Origin: Trebonia sp963795335
GTDB lineage: Bacteria; Actinomycetota; Actinomycetes; Streptosporangiales; Streptosporangiaceae
Length of the DNA stretch: 64,000 bases
Assembly (NCBI GenBank): GCA_963795335.1
Contig: CAWCHI010000016.1
Location: 62,001 to 126,000 of the forward strand
Direction of reading: 5' to 3'
The first letter of the stretch is position 1. Every line of letters begins with the position of its first letter. A program made the translations under genes and the position numbers. Shown here piece by piece: positions 27,569 through 36,759 of this stretch. The notes beneath the pieces are model-generated. The model saw only the letters and a program-made list of their open reading frames with translations, did not search any database and had not been told where the DNA came from.

Positions 27569-28207
27569 ATGCTACTGCCCGCCGCCCGTGAGGCGATCGT
27601 CTCCGTTTGCCGCGAGCTGTCCCGGGCCGGGCTGGTGGTGGGCACGGCGGGCAACGTCAGCGTCCGCGAGGGCGACCTGGTCGCGGTCACCCCGACGGGC
27701 GTCCGCTACAGCGTGCTGACCCCGGAGACGGTCGGCGTGCACCGCCTCGACGGCACCCCGGTCGAGGCGCCGCTCCGGCCCACCAGCGAGCTGCCGCTGC
27801 ACCTGGCCGTCTACCGGGCCCGGCCCGATGCCGGCGCGGTCGTGCACACCCACTCGGTCGCCGCCACCGCGCTGTCCACCCTGGTTCACGAGCTGCCGCC
27901 GGTGCACTACTACGTGGCGATGTTCGGCGGACCGGTCCCGGTGACGCCCTACGCCAGCTACGGCACGCCGGAGCTGGCCCGGCACGCGGCCGCCGCGCTC
28001 GGTGACCGCGACGGGTGCCTGCTCGGCAACCACGGCGCCGTTACCGTCGGCCCCGACCTGGCGACCGCACACGACAAGAGCGCCTACCTGGAATGGCTGT
28101 GCGACGTCTACCTGCGTGCGTCCTCGGCCGGAACGCCGCGCCTGCTCCCGGCGACCGAGATCGCCGCCGTCGCGGCCCGGCTGGCCGGGTACGGCCAGGC
28201 GGGCTGA
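27569..28207 (+). CDS. Class II aldolase/adducin family protein (MtnB or DHAP-shunt aldolase)
   Basis: A 212-residue zinc-dependent aldolase-fold enzyme. It has GTAGNVSVREGDLVAVTPTG (about 26-45, phosphate-binding loop), AVVHTHSVAATALS (about 90-103, the HxH zinc ligands) and LLGNHGAVTVGPDLATA with the third zinc His. Family members cleave or dehydrate ketose phosphates: L-fuculose-1-P aldolase, methylthioribulose-1-P dehydratase (MtnB), or 5-deoxyribulose/methylthioribulose-1-P aldolase. Being divergently adjacent to mtnA points to the last two. ATG at 27569 with CCGGAGGTCC before it. Sequence alone does not separate dehydratase from aldolase. Confidence 0.8.
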   Translation: MLLPAAREAIVSVCRELSRAGLVVGTAGNVSVREGDLVAVTPTGVRYSVLTPETVGVHRLDGTPVEAPLRPTSELPLHLAVYRARPDAGAVVHTHSVAATALSTLVHELPPVHYYVAMFGGPVPVTPYASYGTPELARHAAAALGDRDGCLLGNHGAVTVGPDLATAHDKSAYLEWLCDVYLRASSAGTPRLLPATEIAAVAARLAGYGQAG

Positions 28208-28258
28208 CCCGGGGGGACATCTGACCGGGGCCGGTGCCGGGTGCGTGGCGCCGCCTCC

Positions 28259-29461
28259 TCAGGGACTGTGCTCGTCCCGGGCGGGCACCAGCGGGACGGC
28301 CGCCAGCGGCGTGAGGGCGACAAGGGCGAAGGCAACCGGGTAGCCGACGGCGGTGATGAGGGCGCCGACGCACGGGCCGACGGCCGAGGCGGCGAGAAAC
28401 TGGCCGGTGTTCTGGATGCCGAGCGCCTTGCCGGACCAGGACGGGCCGGCCGCCTCGGCGACGGAGGTGAAGGACAGGCCGTTGTCCGCGACGCTCACCG
28501 TGGAGGCGATGACCAGGATCACCGCCGAGGCAGCCCAGTGCAACGCGCCGCACCCGGCCAGCGCGAGCATGGCGACGACGCCGGCCAGCGCGACCCAGCG
28601 CAGCACCCGGGTCCGGCTGCCCACGCGGTCGCTGGCCGAGCCGACGGCGATCCGGCCGAGTGCGCCGACGAACTGGGCGGCGGCGATGACCGCGCCAGCC
28701 GCGGCCGCGCGCCAGTGCAGGCTGGCGATGAGCCAGATGAGGCCGAACGTGGACAGCGTGAACTGGGGCACCACCAGGAACGCCGACAGCAGGTGGATGC
28801 GGGCCAGGAAACGGCTGCGCCGGTAGGGGTTGAACGGCCGCGCGCCGTCGGGCGGCGACGCGGCCGGCCGCGGTGGGTTTGCGATCCCGGCTGCGCAGCC
28901 GGCCGCGAACGCCGCGGTCAGCGCCCCGCCCAGCAGGAGCGGCGCCCCGAGGCCGAATCGACTCGCCAGGACCGGGACCGTCAGTGCGGCCACCGCCACG
29001 CCGAGCGGCTGGGATACCTGCCTGATGCCCATCGCCAGGCCGCGGCGGGAGCGCGGGAACCAGCCGATCACGACCCGGCCGGACGCGGCGCTGGTGCTGG
29101 CAGCAGCCGCCCCGCCCAGCACCAGCAGCACCCCGAGGCCGCCGTAGCCGGGCACCAGGGCCGCGGCTGACGCGAACACCGCGGTCAGCGCGAGCCCGCC
29201 CGCGATCACCCACCGTTCCCCGAACCGGTCGGCCGCCGCGCCCCAGGCGACCAGGGTCAGCAGCGTGCCCACGGACGGGGCGGCCGACAGCAGCCCGGCC
29301 TGCGCCAGCGGCATGCCCCGCTGCAGGTGCAGCAGCGGGATGAGGTAAGCGGGGGTGCTCAGGAACACGCTCCCGGCCGCCTGCGCGCCCACTCCGAGCG
29401 CGAGCATCCGCCAGGCTGCGGCGGGGACTGGCTCGCGGTCCGGGGCGCGGCCGATGGTCAT
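28259..29461 (-). CDS. MFS transporter, 12 segments
   Basis: A 400-residue major facilitator. The N-half includes GSVFLSTPAYLIPLLHL, the loop motif GAAADRFGERWVIAGGL and motif SGRVVIGWFPRSRRGLAMG. A cytoplasmic loop rich in Pro (about 200-220) separates the halves; the C-half has GALGRIAVGSASDRVGSRTR and GKALGIQNTGQFLAASAVG. The pattern matches oxalate/formate or aromatic-acid type MFS uptake carriers, though substrate is unknown. ATG at 29461 follows GGAGAGG. It diverges from a GntR gene with a TGGTATACCA palindrome between them, so ligand-controlled expression is likely. Confidence 0.8.
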   Translation of the reverse strand: MTIGRAPDREPVPAAAWRMLALGVGAQAAGSVFLSTPAYLIPLLHLQRGMPLAQAGLLSAAPSVGTLLTLVAWGAAADRFGERWVIAGGLALTAVFASAAALVPGYGGLGVLLVLGGAAAASTSAASGRVVIGWFPRSRRGLAMGIRQVSQPLGVAVAALTVPVLASRFGLGAPLLLGGALTAAFAAGCAAGIANPPRPAASPPDGARPFNPYRRSRFLARIHLLSAFLVVPQFTLSTFGLIWLIASLHWRAAAAGAVIAAAQFVGALGRIAVGSASDRVGSRTRVLRWVALAGVVAMLALAGCGALHWAASAVILVIASTVSVADNGLSFTSVAEAAGPSWSGKALGIQNTGQFLAASAVGPCVGALITAVGYPVAFALVALTPLAAVPLVPARDEHSP

Positions 29462-29503
29462 GCACCCTCTCCTTCGATGGAGTACCGTTTGGCGATACCA
29501 TAC

Positions 29504-29513
29504 TGGTATACCA
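29504..29513. promoter_or_regulatory. Putative GntR (FCD) operator
   Basis: A perfect 10-bp palindrome TGGTATACCA lies between the divergent MFS and gntR starts, 12 bases before the gntR GTG. It overlaps a second inverted repeat, ATACCA-TAC-TGGTAT at 29495-29509. FCD-type GntR proteins commonly bind T/A-G-G-T-n-n-A-C-C sites of this kind. Confidence 0.6.
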
Positions 29514-29525
29514 ACGGAGGCGCGC

Positions 29526-30989
29526 GTGAATACCGAGGGTGAGGACAGCACGTACGGCCGGCTGCGGACCGCGATCCTCCTCCTCGAGCTGGTCCCGGGC
29601 GAGCGGATCAGCGAGCGTGGCCTCGAGCCGCTGCTCGGGGCTTCCCGGACCCCGGTCCGGGTGGCGCTGATGCGGCTGGAGAACGAGGGACTGACGCAGC
29701 GGGAGGGCCGCGGCTGGCGGGTCACCCCGATCGACCTGACCGAGGTCCGCGCGGTGATGGAGTACCGCGAGGCGGTGGAGGCGGCCGCGGTGCGGCTGGC
29801 GGCCGGGCGGGCGGGCGATGAGGAACTGGCCGCGCTGCGCGAGCTGGCCGGGGCGCACCGGGACCGCGACGATGAGGAGACCGGGCTGCGCGACTTCAGC
29901 GACTTCCACCTGGCGCTGGTGCGCCTGTCGCGCAACCAGTTCCTGGCCGACGGCATGGCCGGGGCGCTGACCCGGCTGTCGCGTACCCGCTGGCTCGGGG
30001 TGCGCACCGCCCGGTCACGTTCCGACGCCCGCGACGAGCACCTGCAGATGGCCGCCGCGCTCGCTGCGCGCGATGCCGACCGCGCGGTCGCGCTGACGGT
30101 GGCACACAACCGCGGCACCGGCGAGCGCCTGCTCGGCTACCTGACCGAGGAACGCCGCCGCCTGCGCGGCCGGGGCTTCTCCATCATCGAGTCGGACGCT
30201 GGCCCGGCCCCGATGCGGACCGTCTTACCGGGCCCGCCGGCCGCCCTCGGCGAAGAAGCCGGCCACGGCGGGCGCGTCCGGCAGCTCCCGCAGCGGCACC
30301 GCCGCGCCGAACGGCGCGTTCCAGAACGGGTCCCCGGACGGCCGCGACGCCACCCCCACGTAGGCGTAGGGGACCGCGCTGAACCCGTCGCCGGGGGAGA
30401 CGCCGAAGTTGACGTCACCGACCCTGATGGCCACGTCGAAGTGCTCGGGCCACAGCACCGGGACCTCGCCCGGGGCGAAGGCCAGCAGGGCGTCGTGGCC
30501 GACCGTCAGTGCGTTGGTGATCACCCCCGCCGACCCCGGGTCGAGGGCCAGCGTCTCGTCCAGGCCGACGCCCGAACCGCTGTCGTAGGCGCCCTCCGGC
30601 CGGCCCGCTGCCACGCCCACCGCCAGCCCGATGGCGCGCGGGGTCTGGCCCCCGATGGCGGCCGCCGCACCGCCGTCGGCCACCGCCCGGATGCCGTCCA
30701 CCCGCAGCCCGGGGGCCAGCGTCGTGGTCGCGAAGCCGCCCGGGACGACGCTCAGCCGCAGCCGCCCGGTCGCACGGTACTGCGGGCCGGCCAGCACCAG
30801 CTCGGCTACCCCGTGCAGCGCGCGGCGCGTCGCCGCGAGCTCGTCCTCGCTCACGCGGATTCCTCGCTGGCGCTCGCCGTCCGCGGACGCGGACGCACAG
30901 TGCTGACTGGTTCGCTCGCACGATCGCTCATACGGCCATTGTTCCCGATCGCGCCCGCCCGTCCCGCCGGAACGAGTCAGTCGCTCTAA
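29526..30989 (+). CDS. GntR-family (FCD) transcriptional regulator; true C-terminus uncertain
   Basis: The first 225 or so residues are a standard FCD-type GntR protein: winged helix YGRLRTAILLLELVPGERIS and GASRTPVRVALMRLENEGLT, then an all-helical ligand domain with the metal ligands in RDFSDFHLALVRL and TVAHNRGTGERLLGYL. It should repress the divergent MFS gene. GTG at 29526 follows GGAGG. The literal frame does not stop where the family ends (about 30200) but runs to 30989, antisense to the next gene. That tail has no family resemblance, so the real stop may have been lost by an indel or mutation. Confidence 0.75.
   Translation: MNTEGEDSTYGRLRTAILLLELVPGERISERGLEPLLGASRTPVRVALMRLENEGLTQREGRGWRVTPIDLTEVRAVMEYREAVEAAAVRLAAGRAGDEELAALRELAGAHRDRDDEETGLRDFSDFHLALVRLSRNQFLADGMAGALTRLSRTRWLGVRTARSRSDARDEHLQMAAALAARDADRAVALTVAHNRGTGERLLGYLTEERRRLRGRGFSIIESDAGPAPMRTVLPGPPAALGEEAGHGGRVRQLPQRHRRAERRVPERVPGRPRRHPHVGVGDRAEPVAGGDAEVDVTDPDGHVEVLGPQHRDLARGEGQQGVVADRQCVGDHPRRPRVEGQRLVQADARTAVVGALRPARCHAHRQPDGARGLAPDGGRRTAVGHRPDAVHPQPGGQRRGREAARDDAQPQPPGRTVLRAGQHQLGYPVQRAARRRELVLAHADSSLALAVRGRGRTVLTGSLARSLIRPLFPIAPARPAGTSQSL
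30225..30854 (-). CDS. Conserved hypothetical protein
   Basis: A 209-residue protein without signal or membrane segments. Distinctive stretches are ATRRALHGVAELVLAGPQYR, VLWPEHFDVAIRVGDVNFG, SPGDGFSAVPYAYVG and GDPFWNAPFGAAVPLRELP, which I associate with an uncharacterised actinobacterial family. The WPEHFD and YAYVG patches look like an active or ligand site. GTG at 30854 is chosen for GAGGA 6 bases upstream; the frame continues open further upstream but without credible protein. The stop at 30225 lies inside the overlong plus-strand GntR frame. Confidence 0.65.
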   Translation of the reverse strand: MSEDELAATRRALHGVAELVLAGPQYRATGRLRLSVVPGGFATTTLAPGLRVDGIRAVADGGAAAAIGGQTPRAIGLAVGVAAGRPEGAYDSGSGVGLDETLALDPGSAGVITNALTVGHDALLAFAPGEVPVLWPEHFDVAIRVGDVNFGVSPGDGFSAVPYAYVGVASRPSGDPFWNAPFGAAVPLRELPDAPAVAGFFAEGGRRAR

Positions 30990-31217
30990 CCGCTCGCCGA
31001 AGGCCGAGTCCCACTGGCCGTGGTCGGCGTACAGGCGCGCCACCTCATCCAGTTCGACCTCGGCGTCCTCGGACGGGCTGCCCGGCGCCGGCGACCCACC
31101 AGCCGGCGCCGGGCAGCCCGGCCGACAGGTACGCCCGGGTACCGGGCTTGTAGTGCTGCCCAGGCCGGCGGCGCCGGGCGGACACCACGATGCCCGGGCG
31201 CAGCCGCGGGGTCGCGA
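30986..31217 (-). pseudogene. Possible small gene, frame-disrupted
   Basis: Minus-strand text in one frame (LRPGIVVSARRRRPGQHYKP, then RAYLSAGLPGAGWWVAGAG) appears to continue in another frame (SEDAEVELDEVARLYADHGQ, then WDSAFGERL) across a junction at about 31075. Both halves look protein-like, unlike the surrounding shadow frames, and a TAG (30988-30986) is available just after GER in the third frame. No start is evident and the family is not recognised. Weak call. Confidence 0.25.
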
Positions 31218-31301
31218 TGCGATTCCTTTGCCCGTTCCGCGTGGTCTCCCTGGTTGACCGGGATCGTCCGGCCCCGGTCGCCCGCCGACGAAAGGAAGCC
31301 G

Positions 31302-32306
31302 ATGGCTGCCACTGTTCCCGCGACCATGCGCGCCCTGCAGCAGACATCACACGACGGCCCGCGGGATCTGGGCCTGATCGCCGACGCCCCGGTCCCGGTT
31401 CCCGGCCCGGACCAGGTGCTGATCCGGGTCAGCGCGGCGGGGGTCAACTTCGGCGACATCTCCCAGACCTATGGCCTGTTCCACGGCGGGCCGCGGCCGC
31501 CCTACCTGGCCGGGTTCGAGGCGGCGGGCGAGGTCATCGCCCGGGGACCGGCGGTGACCGGCCTGGAGGTGGGAGCCCGGGTCGTCGGGGTCGGCCTCGG
31601 GTGCGGTGCCTTCGCCGAGTACACCGCGCTGCCGGCCGTCTCGGTGCTGCCGCTGCCACCCGGCTGGAGCGAGCCGGAGGCACTTGGCCTGCTGGTGAAC
31701 TGGCCGACCGCACTGGCGGCGCTGCGGCCCCTGGGCGGCCTGGCGGCCGGGCAGACGGTACTGATCCCGGCCGCGGCGGGCGCGACTGGCCAGGCGGCGG
31801 TGAGGCTGGCCCGGCACTACGGCGCCACCGTGATCGCCGCCGCCTCGCCTGCCAAGCACGAGACGGTACGCGCCCTGGGGGCCGACCAGGTGCTCGACTC
31901 CGGCCGGGCCGACCTGGCCGACGAGGTCCTCCGCCTGACCGGCGGGCACGGCGCCGACCTGGTGCTGGAGTCGGCCGGCGGCGCCATGCTGGGCGCCAGC
32001 CTGGCCGCGGCCCGGCGTGTCACCGGCCGGGTCGTGGTCTACGGCATGGCCGGCGGCGACGCGGGGCTCACCAGCTGGGAACTGATATATAGGCACCAGG
32101 TCCACATCATCGGGCTCAACATCGGCGTGCTCGCCCAGTGCGCGCCGCAGATCTTCGGAGAGGTCATGGGGGAGCTTTTCGCGCTCATTCCCGCCGGGGT
32201 GGTCACCCCCGGGCAGCCGGTCGGCTACGAGCTGGCCGGCGGCCGGGAGGCGCTGGCCGAGCTCGAGGGCCGGTCCACCGTCGGCAAGCTGGCCCTGCTG
32301 CCCTGA
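31302..32306 (+). CDS. Zinc-type alcohol dehydrogenase-like quinone oxidoreductase (MDR superfamily)
   Basis: A 334-residue medium-chain dehydrogenase/reductase of the quinone oxidoreductase branch. The GroES-like half contains PGPDQVLIRVSAAGVNFGD and YLAGFEAAGEVIARGPAVTG. The NADPH-binding half has TVLIPAAAGATGQAAVRLAR and GRVVVYGMAGGDAGLTSWEL. Structural zinc cysteines are absent, consistent with zinc-independent NADPH-dependent reduction of quinones or enones. ATG at 31302 follows AAAGGAAG. The stop is 3 bases before the start of the ECF sigma gene, so the two form an operon. Confidence 0.85.
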   Translation: MAATVPATMRALQQTSHDGPRDLGLIADAPVPVPGPDQVLIRVSAAGVNFGDISQTYGLFHGGPRPPYLAGFEAAGEVIARGPAVTGLEVGARVVGVGLGCGAFAEYTALPAVSVLPLPPGWSEPEALGLLVNWPTALAALRPLGGLAAGQTVLIPAAAGATGQAAVRLARHYGATVIAAASPAKHETVRALGADQVLDSGRADLADEVLRLTGGHGADLVLESAGGAMLGASLAAARRVTGRVVVYGMAGGDAGLTSWELIYRHQVHIIGLNIGVLAQCAPQIFGEVMGELFALIPAGVVTPGQPVGYELAGGREALAELEGRSTVGKLALLP

Positions 32307-32309
32307 GCC

Positions 32310-33347
32310 GTGACCGACAGCGGCGCATTCGACAGGACGGGACCCGACAGTGCCGGATTCGTGCGGGACACCGAGCCGTTCCGGCGTGAGCTGCTGGCCC
32401 ACTGCTACCGGATGCTCGGCTCGGTGCACGACGCCGAAGACCTGGTCCAGGAGACCTACTTGCGGGCCTGGCGGTCGTACGGCGGCTTCGAGGGCCGCTC
32501 CTCGGTCCGGACCTGGCTGTACCAGATCGCGACCAACGGGTGCCTGACCGAGCTGACCCGGCGCGGCCGGCGGGTGCTGCCTTCCGGGCTGTGCGGGCCG
32601 GAACCCGATCCGCGGGTCTACCCGGAAGCGGCCGAGGCCGGGGTGCGCTGGCTCCAGCCGGTCCCGGACGCGCTGGTGACCCCGGACTCGGCCGATCCGG
32701 CCGCCATCATCGCGGCGCGGGAGGGGCTGCGGCTGGCGCTCATCGCCAGCCTCCAGTACCTGCCGCCCCGTCAGCGGGCGATCCTGGTGCTGCGGGACGT
32801 GCTGGCGTTCCAGGCGGCCGAGGTCGCGGTCATGCTCGGCACCACGACGGTGTCGGTCAAGAGCGCACTCCAGCGGGCCCGCGCCCGGCTGCGAGAGGCG
32901 TCCCCGGCCGCCGAGCAGATCACCGAACCGGACGAGTCGCGGGCCCGGGCCCTGCTGCAGGAGTACATCACGGCATTCGAGACGGCTGACACCGCGGCGC
33001 TGGAACGGCTGCTGGTGGCGGACGCGACGATCGAGGCGCCGCCGCTTGGCACCTGGTTCGCCGGCCGCGCACGGTGCGTGCCGTTCCTGCGCGACCGGGT
33101 CCTGGGCGCTCCCGGCGACTGGCGCATGCTCGCCACCCGGGCCAACGGGCAGCCCGCGGCGGCCGCCTATGTCCGCGGCACCCGCGGGACCTACCAGCCC
33201 TACGGCGTCTGTGTGCTCACTGTGACCAGCGACGGCATCCAGCGCATCCGGTCGTTCGGCGATCCTGGCCTGCTCCCGCTGTTCGGGTTCGGGCCGGAGC
33301 CGCCGGAGCCGCCGGAGCCGGCGGAGCGGCCTACCGCTGGCAGCTAG
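32310..33347 (+). CDS. ECF RNA polymerase sigma factor with C-terminal SnoaL-like domain (SigG-type)
   Basis: A 345-residue ECF sigma factor. Region 2 (about 20-95) has PFRRELLAHCYRMLGSVHDA and EDLVQETYLRAWRSY. Region 4 (about 150-200) has LQYLPPRQRAILVLRDVLAF and LGTTTVSVKSALQRARARL. From about 215 there is a SnoaL/NTF2-like domain with LLQEYITAFETADTAALERL and TYQPYGVCVLTVTSDGIQR, as in the SigG-like subfamily where it modulates activity without a classical anti-sigma factor. GTG at 32310. Coupled to the upstream oxidoreductase; no anti-sigma gene follows. The last 17 bases overlap the convergent nei gene. Confidence 0.85.
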   Translation: MTDSGAFDRTGPDSAGFVRDTEPFRRELLAHCYRMLGSVHDAEDLVQETYLRAWRSYGGFEGRSSVRTWLYQIATNGCLTELTRRGRRVLPSGLCGPEPDPRVYPEAAEAGVRWLQPVPDALVTPDSADPAAIIAAREGLRLALIASLQYLPPRQRAILVLRDVLAFQAAEVAVMLGTTTVSVKSALQRARARLREASPAAEQITEPDESRARALLQEYITAFETADTAALERLLVADATIEAPPLGTWFAGRARCVPFLRDRVLGAPGDWRMLATRANGQPAAAAYVRGTRGTYQPYGVCVLTVTSDGIQRIRSFGDPGLLPLFGFGPEPPEPPEPAERPTAGS

Positions 33348-34110
33348 GGCACCAGAAGCGGAGCCGTTCCTGGCCCGGCGGCCCTTGCTCGCCCCGCCTG
33401 ACCGGAGTCCCGCAGCGGCGGCAGCGGCGGCCGGCCCGGCCGTAGACGTAGCTGTCGCGGCCGGGGGCGGTGTCGCCGGTCGAGGTATGACCTGGCCGGG
33501 TCTTGTTGGCCTCGAGCAGCCGCTGCCCGAGGCTGACGAGCGCGTCCAGGTCTTTGACGTCACCGACCGGGCGCCACGGGTCGATGCCCCGCAGGAACAG
33601 CATCTCGGCCAGGAACCAGGTGCCGATGCCAGCCAGGTTCCGCTGGTCGAGCAGCGCCTCGCCGACCGGGCGGTCCGGGTCGCGGGCGAGCCGGGCCACC
33701 GCGGCCGCCCTGTCCCAGTCCGGCCCGAGCAGGTCTGGGCCGAGATGCCCGGTGACCTCGCCCTCCCGTGCGGTCGGGACGACCTCGGTGATGCCGAGCA
33801 GGTAACCGGCCGCGAGCCACTGCGCGTTGCCGAGCAGCAGCCGGATCTGGTAGCTCCGGGCGGGCGGTGCGCTTTGGGCCGGCTGGATCCGCCAGTAGCC
33901 GTCCATCTTCAGGTGGGTGTGCACCGTCGTCCCGCCACTGGTGCGGATCAGCAGATGCTTGCCGCGCGAGACCGCCTCGGTGACCTGCTGGCCGGTCAGG
34001 CTGACGGTGGCGTAGCGGGGCACCCGGAAGTCACTGCGGGTCAGCACCTGACCCGCCAGGGCCTCGTGCAGGCGCCTGGCGGTGTTCCAGACGACATCCC
34101 CTTCTGGCAT
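33331..34110 (-). CDS. nei: Formamidopyrimidine-DNA glycosylase/endonuclease VIII (Nei2-type)
   Basis: A 259-residue base-excision repair enzyme. The N-terminal MPEGDVVW carries the catalytic Pro2-Glu3. Further features are HLLIRTSGGTTVHTHLKMDG, the H2TH motif around GEALLDQRNLAGIGTWFLAE and a C-terminal zinc finger with CRRCGTPVRR and FWCPSCQR. The enzyme removes oxidised bases and cuts the backbone by beta,delta-elimination. GDVVWNTARRLH matches actinobacterial Nei2 more than Fpg. ATG at 34110. It is convergent with the sigma gene, overlapping by 17 bases. Confidence 0.9.
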   Translation of the reverse strand: MPEGDVVWNTARRLHEALAGQVLTRSDFRVPRYATVSLTGQQVTEAVSRGKHLLIRTSGGTTVHTHLKMDGYWRIQPAQSAPPARSYQIRLLLGNAQWLAAGYLLGITEVVPTAREGEVTGHLGPDLLGPDWDRAAAVARLARDPDRPVGEALLDQRNLAGIGTWFLAEMLFLRGIDPWRPVGDVKDLDALVSLGQRLLEANKTRPGHTSTGDTAPGRDSYVYGRAGRRCRRCGTPVRRGEQGPPGQERLRFWCPSCQR

Positions 34111-34195
34111 CGTTACAGTCTGCCTGATGCCGCCCCATGGCCAGGACCGCCCTCGGCGGTGCGGCCCGTGCCGTCCGTACGGCTACTTGCCGTCG

Positions 34196-36759
34196 TCAGT
34201 ACGGTCGCTCGCCATAGCCAGGCTGGCCGCTGGCGTGGCCCGGCTGGTACCCGGTGCCGCCCTGCTCGGTCCTGGCCTGGTCTCGCCGGGACTGATCGTG
34301 CCGGGCGTGGTGGGGACGGGCGGGGTCGGGACGGGCGGGGTAACTGCCCCCGGTCGATACACGGTAGTAAAGGTCGCCGGCGCCCGGCCGGGCGGTAGTC
34401 GCCGTTCCGGGACGGACCGCGTACGGGTCGCTGGCGGGATACGGGTAAGACCCGGTGGTCTCGGAGTCGTACGGGTTGATCCCGGCCGGGGCTGCGGGCC
34501 GGGTGCCGCCCGGCGGGACCGGGCCGGCAGCGGGTGCCCGAGGCCCGGCGACGGTGCCGCGTGGGCACCGCAGGCCCGGCCCGGCTGGCCCGCCTGGCCC
34601 GGAGTGAACCCGGGCTGGCCGGGCCCCGATGGGCCGAGTGCCGGCTGACTCGCGGTCGGCTCACCGAGGGCCGGCTGAACCTGGCTGGCGGCCGGCTGGC
34701 GCTGGCGGCCGCCGGGGACCGGCGGGGCCGTCGCCGGCGCCCGAACTGACGCCGCGTCGCGCCGGTGCTGAGCGCCGGGGTACTGGCTGTCGGGGTACTG
34801 GTTACCCGCAGGCTGGCGGTACTCCCCGGACCGCTGGTCCACGGGCTGGAACGACGCGGTCGGGTAGTCGCTGGCGGACTGGTACCCACCCGTCGCGTAC
34901 TGCCCGCGGAGGTAGGTGTCGGCTTGGTCGGTCAGCTCGGCCTGCGCCTGCGAGCGGCGCGCTGCGACCCGGTAGGAGCGGCCGTCGGTGTCGGTCAGCG
35001 CCGAGCGCGAGTAGGCGGTGCTGGTCAGCGGGTCGTCGGCGGCGCGGCCGGCGCCTCCGGCGTCGCGCGCGGGGGCCGACCAGATGCTGCCGCCGGCATC
35101 CGCGGCGCGGTCCCGGCGCGGCGGCTCGGCCCGGTCCGGCGTCCGCCAGTTGTCTGCGTCGCTCCAGCCGCCGCCGTCGCCGCGGGCGTCGCGGCTGACG
35201 GTGCCATCCTGGGTGCTGGCGCCCCTGGCGCCCGCCCCGTGGCCGTCGCGGCTGGCCCCGAAGCCGCCGGTGTCGCGCCCGCCCCGATGCGCCCGCCCGG
35301 TCGAGGGGCCCCCGGTCAAGGCCGTTCCGGTCAAGGCCGTTCCGGTCGAAGGTGCCCAGACCACGGTCGCCCGCGCGGCCGCGGTCGTCCCGGCCGCGCG
35401 GGTACGGGCCGGACTGGACGGGGGACGTCGCCGGGGCCTGGCCGCGGCTGGCTGGCCGCGGATCCGGGTAGCCGGAGGCGTTGACCCGCTCGATCCGCTC
35501 GGTCCGCTCGCCCCACTCGTCACGGTCGGCCGAACGGCCGCCTGGAGCGGTCGCCGACGGGTGCGCGGCGGGCTGGAACGTCGGCCGCGCGGGCGGCGGC
35601 GGGAACGCGCCGGAGCCGGTTCCGGGGCCGGCCTGCCCCCCGGTGGTCCAGCCCGGGTTCGGACCTGAGGAGCTGTCGCGGCCGCCCGCGGGCGGCCGCG
35701 ACGCGGTCACCCCGACGGTGCGAGCGGCCCCGGTGCCAGGCCGGGTACCCACCGCTCCGGGACGCGGGCCCGGAGAGTCGGCCGTCCGCAGGCCCTGCGG
35801 ACCTGAGTCCGCCCGCGACGGGTCGGGCCCGCTGCTGCGGCCGATCCCGTCGGGACCGGGCCGCATCGCGTTCGGCCCGCTGGTGCGGCGGGCGGTGTCG
35901 GGGCGCAGGGCGTTGGGCCCGCTGCTGCGCCCGGCTGGGTCAGGACCAGGCCGCAGGGCGTTGGGCCCGCTGGTGCGCCCGGCCGCGCCGGGCCGCGTGG
36001 CCTGCGGTCCGGTGCCGGGGCGCGGGCCGGGCCGGGCCAGACCGGGCGCGGGGCCGAGCCGTCCCGGCCCGCCGCGCTGGTCCCGCGGGCCGCCAGCCCG
36101 CTGCTCGCTGGCCTGGTGCTCGCCCGCTCGCTGCCCCGGGCCGGCGCGCCGCCGCCCGCCCGGCGGCCCGCCGGGCCCCGGCCGTCGCCCGCACCGGGGT
36201 CGGTCGAGGGGCCGGTCGGCCGCGACCGAGGCCCAGTAGTCCTCATCGGAGATGCCGTCGTCCGGCCAGATGTCCTCGCCGCGGTCGCGGCGCAGCCGCA
36301 GGATGCCGGTGCGCTCGCCGCGGTCTTCCCGGTCCCGGCGCCGGCGGCGGCCGCGCTCCGGGCGGTCCTCGTCGGCTCCTTCGGGCAGGTCGTAGGCGCC
36401 GCTGCGCGTACTCGTCGGCGCCGTAGCGGTCGTCGCGGCCGGGAGCGGCGGGCGCCGCGCCGCGGCCGAGCCCCTCGAAGTAGCCGTCATCGAAGGGGTC
36501 CCGCCAGGCGTCACGGCCCGCGGCCTCGGCCGCGCGGCCTCGCGCGGGCCCGCGGCCGCCCGCGCGGCCTTCCGGCTGCTCCCCGGCCCAGCGGCCCTTG
36601 ATGCCCTCGGGGGAGAAGTACTCGCCCGGCGACCAGCCGTCCTCTCCGCTCTGGTAGCTGTCGGCGCGAATACAGGTCGTAGTCGTCGTACTCGTCATCG
36701 CGTCCGGCATCGCCACCACGGTCGCCAGGACGCCCAGGCTTACGACTCAAGAACGACAT
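34196..36759 (-). pseudogene. Large disordered Gly/Pro/Arg-rich protein, frame-disrupted
   Basis: About 854 codons of low-complexity sequence. The N-terminus is ordered-looking: MSFLSRKPGRPGDRGGDAG and an acidic stretch, then after a frame change at about 36668 YQSGEDGWSPGEYFSPEGIK, GRWAGEQ and DEDYWASVAADRPLDRP. The middle is repeats of SGPNALRPGPD-like units (at least four) and RNGLDRNGLDRGPLDR. The C-half has TASFQPVDQRSGEYRQPAG and the tail GYGERPY with TGA at 34196. Frame changes also occur at about 36400, 35300 and 34600. No membrane segment, so it is probably a cytoplasmic intrinsically disordered protein. ATG at 36759. The reading of the middle is uncertain. Confidence 0.5.
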
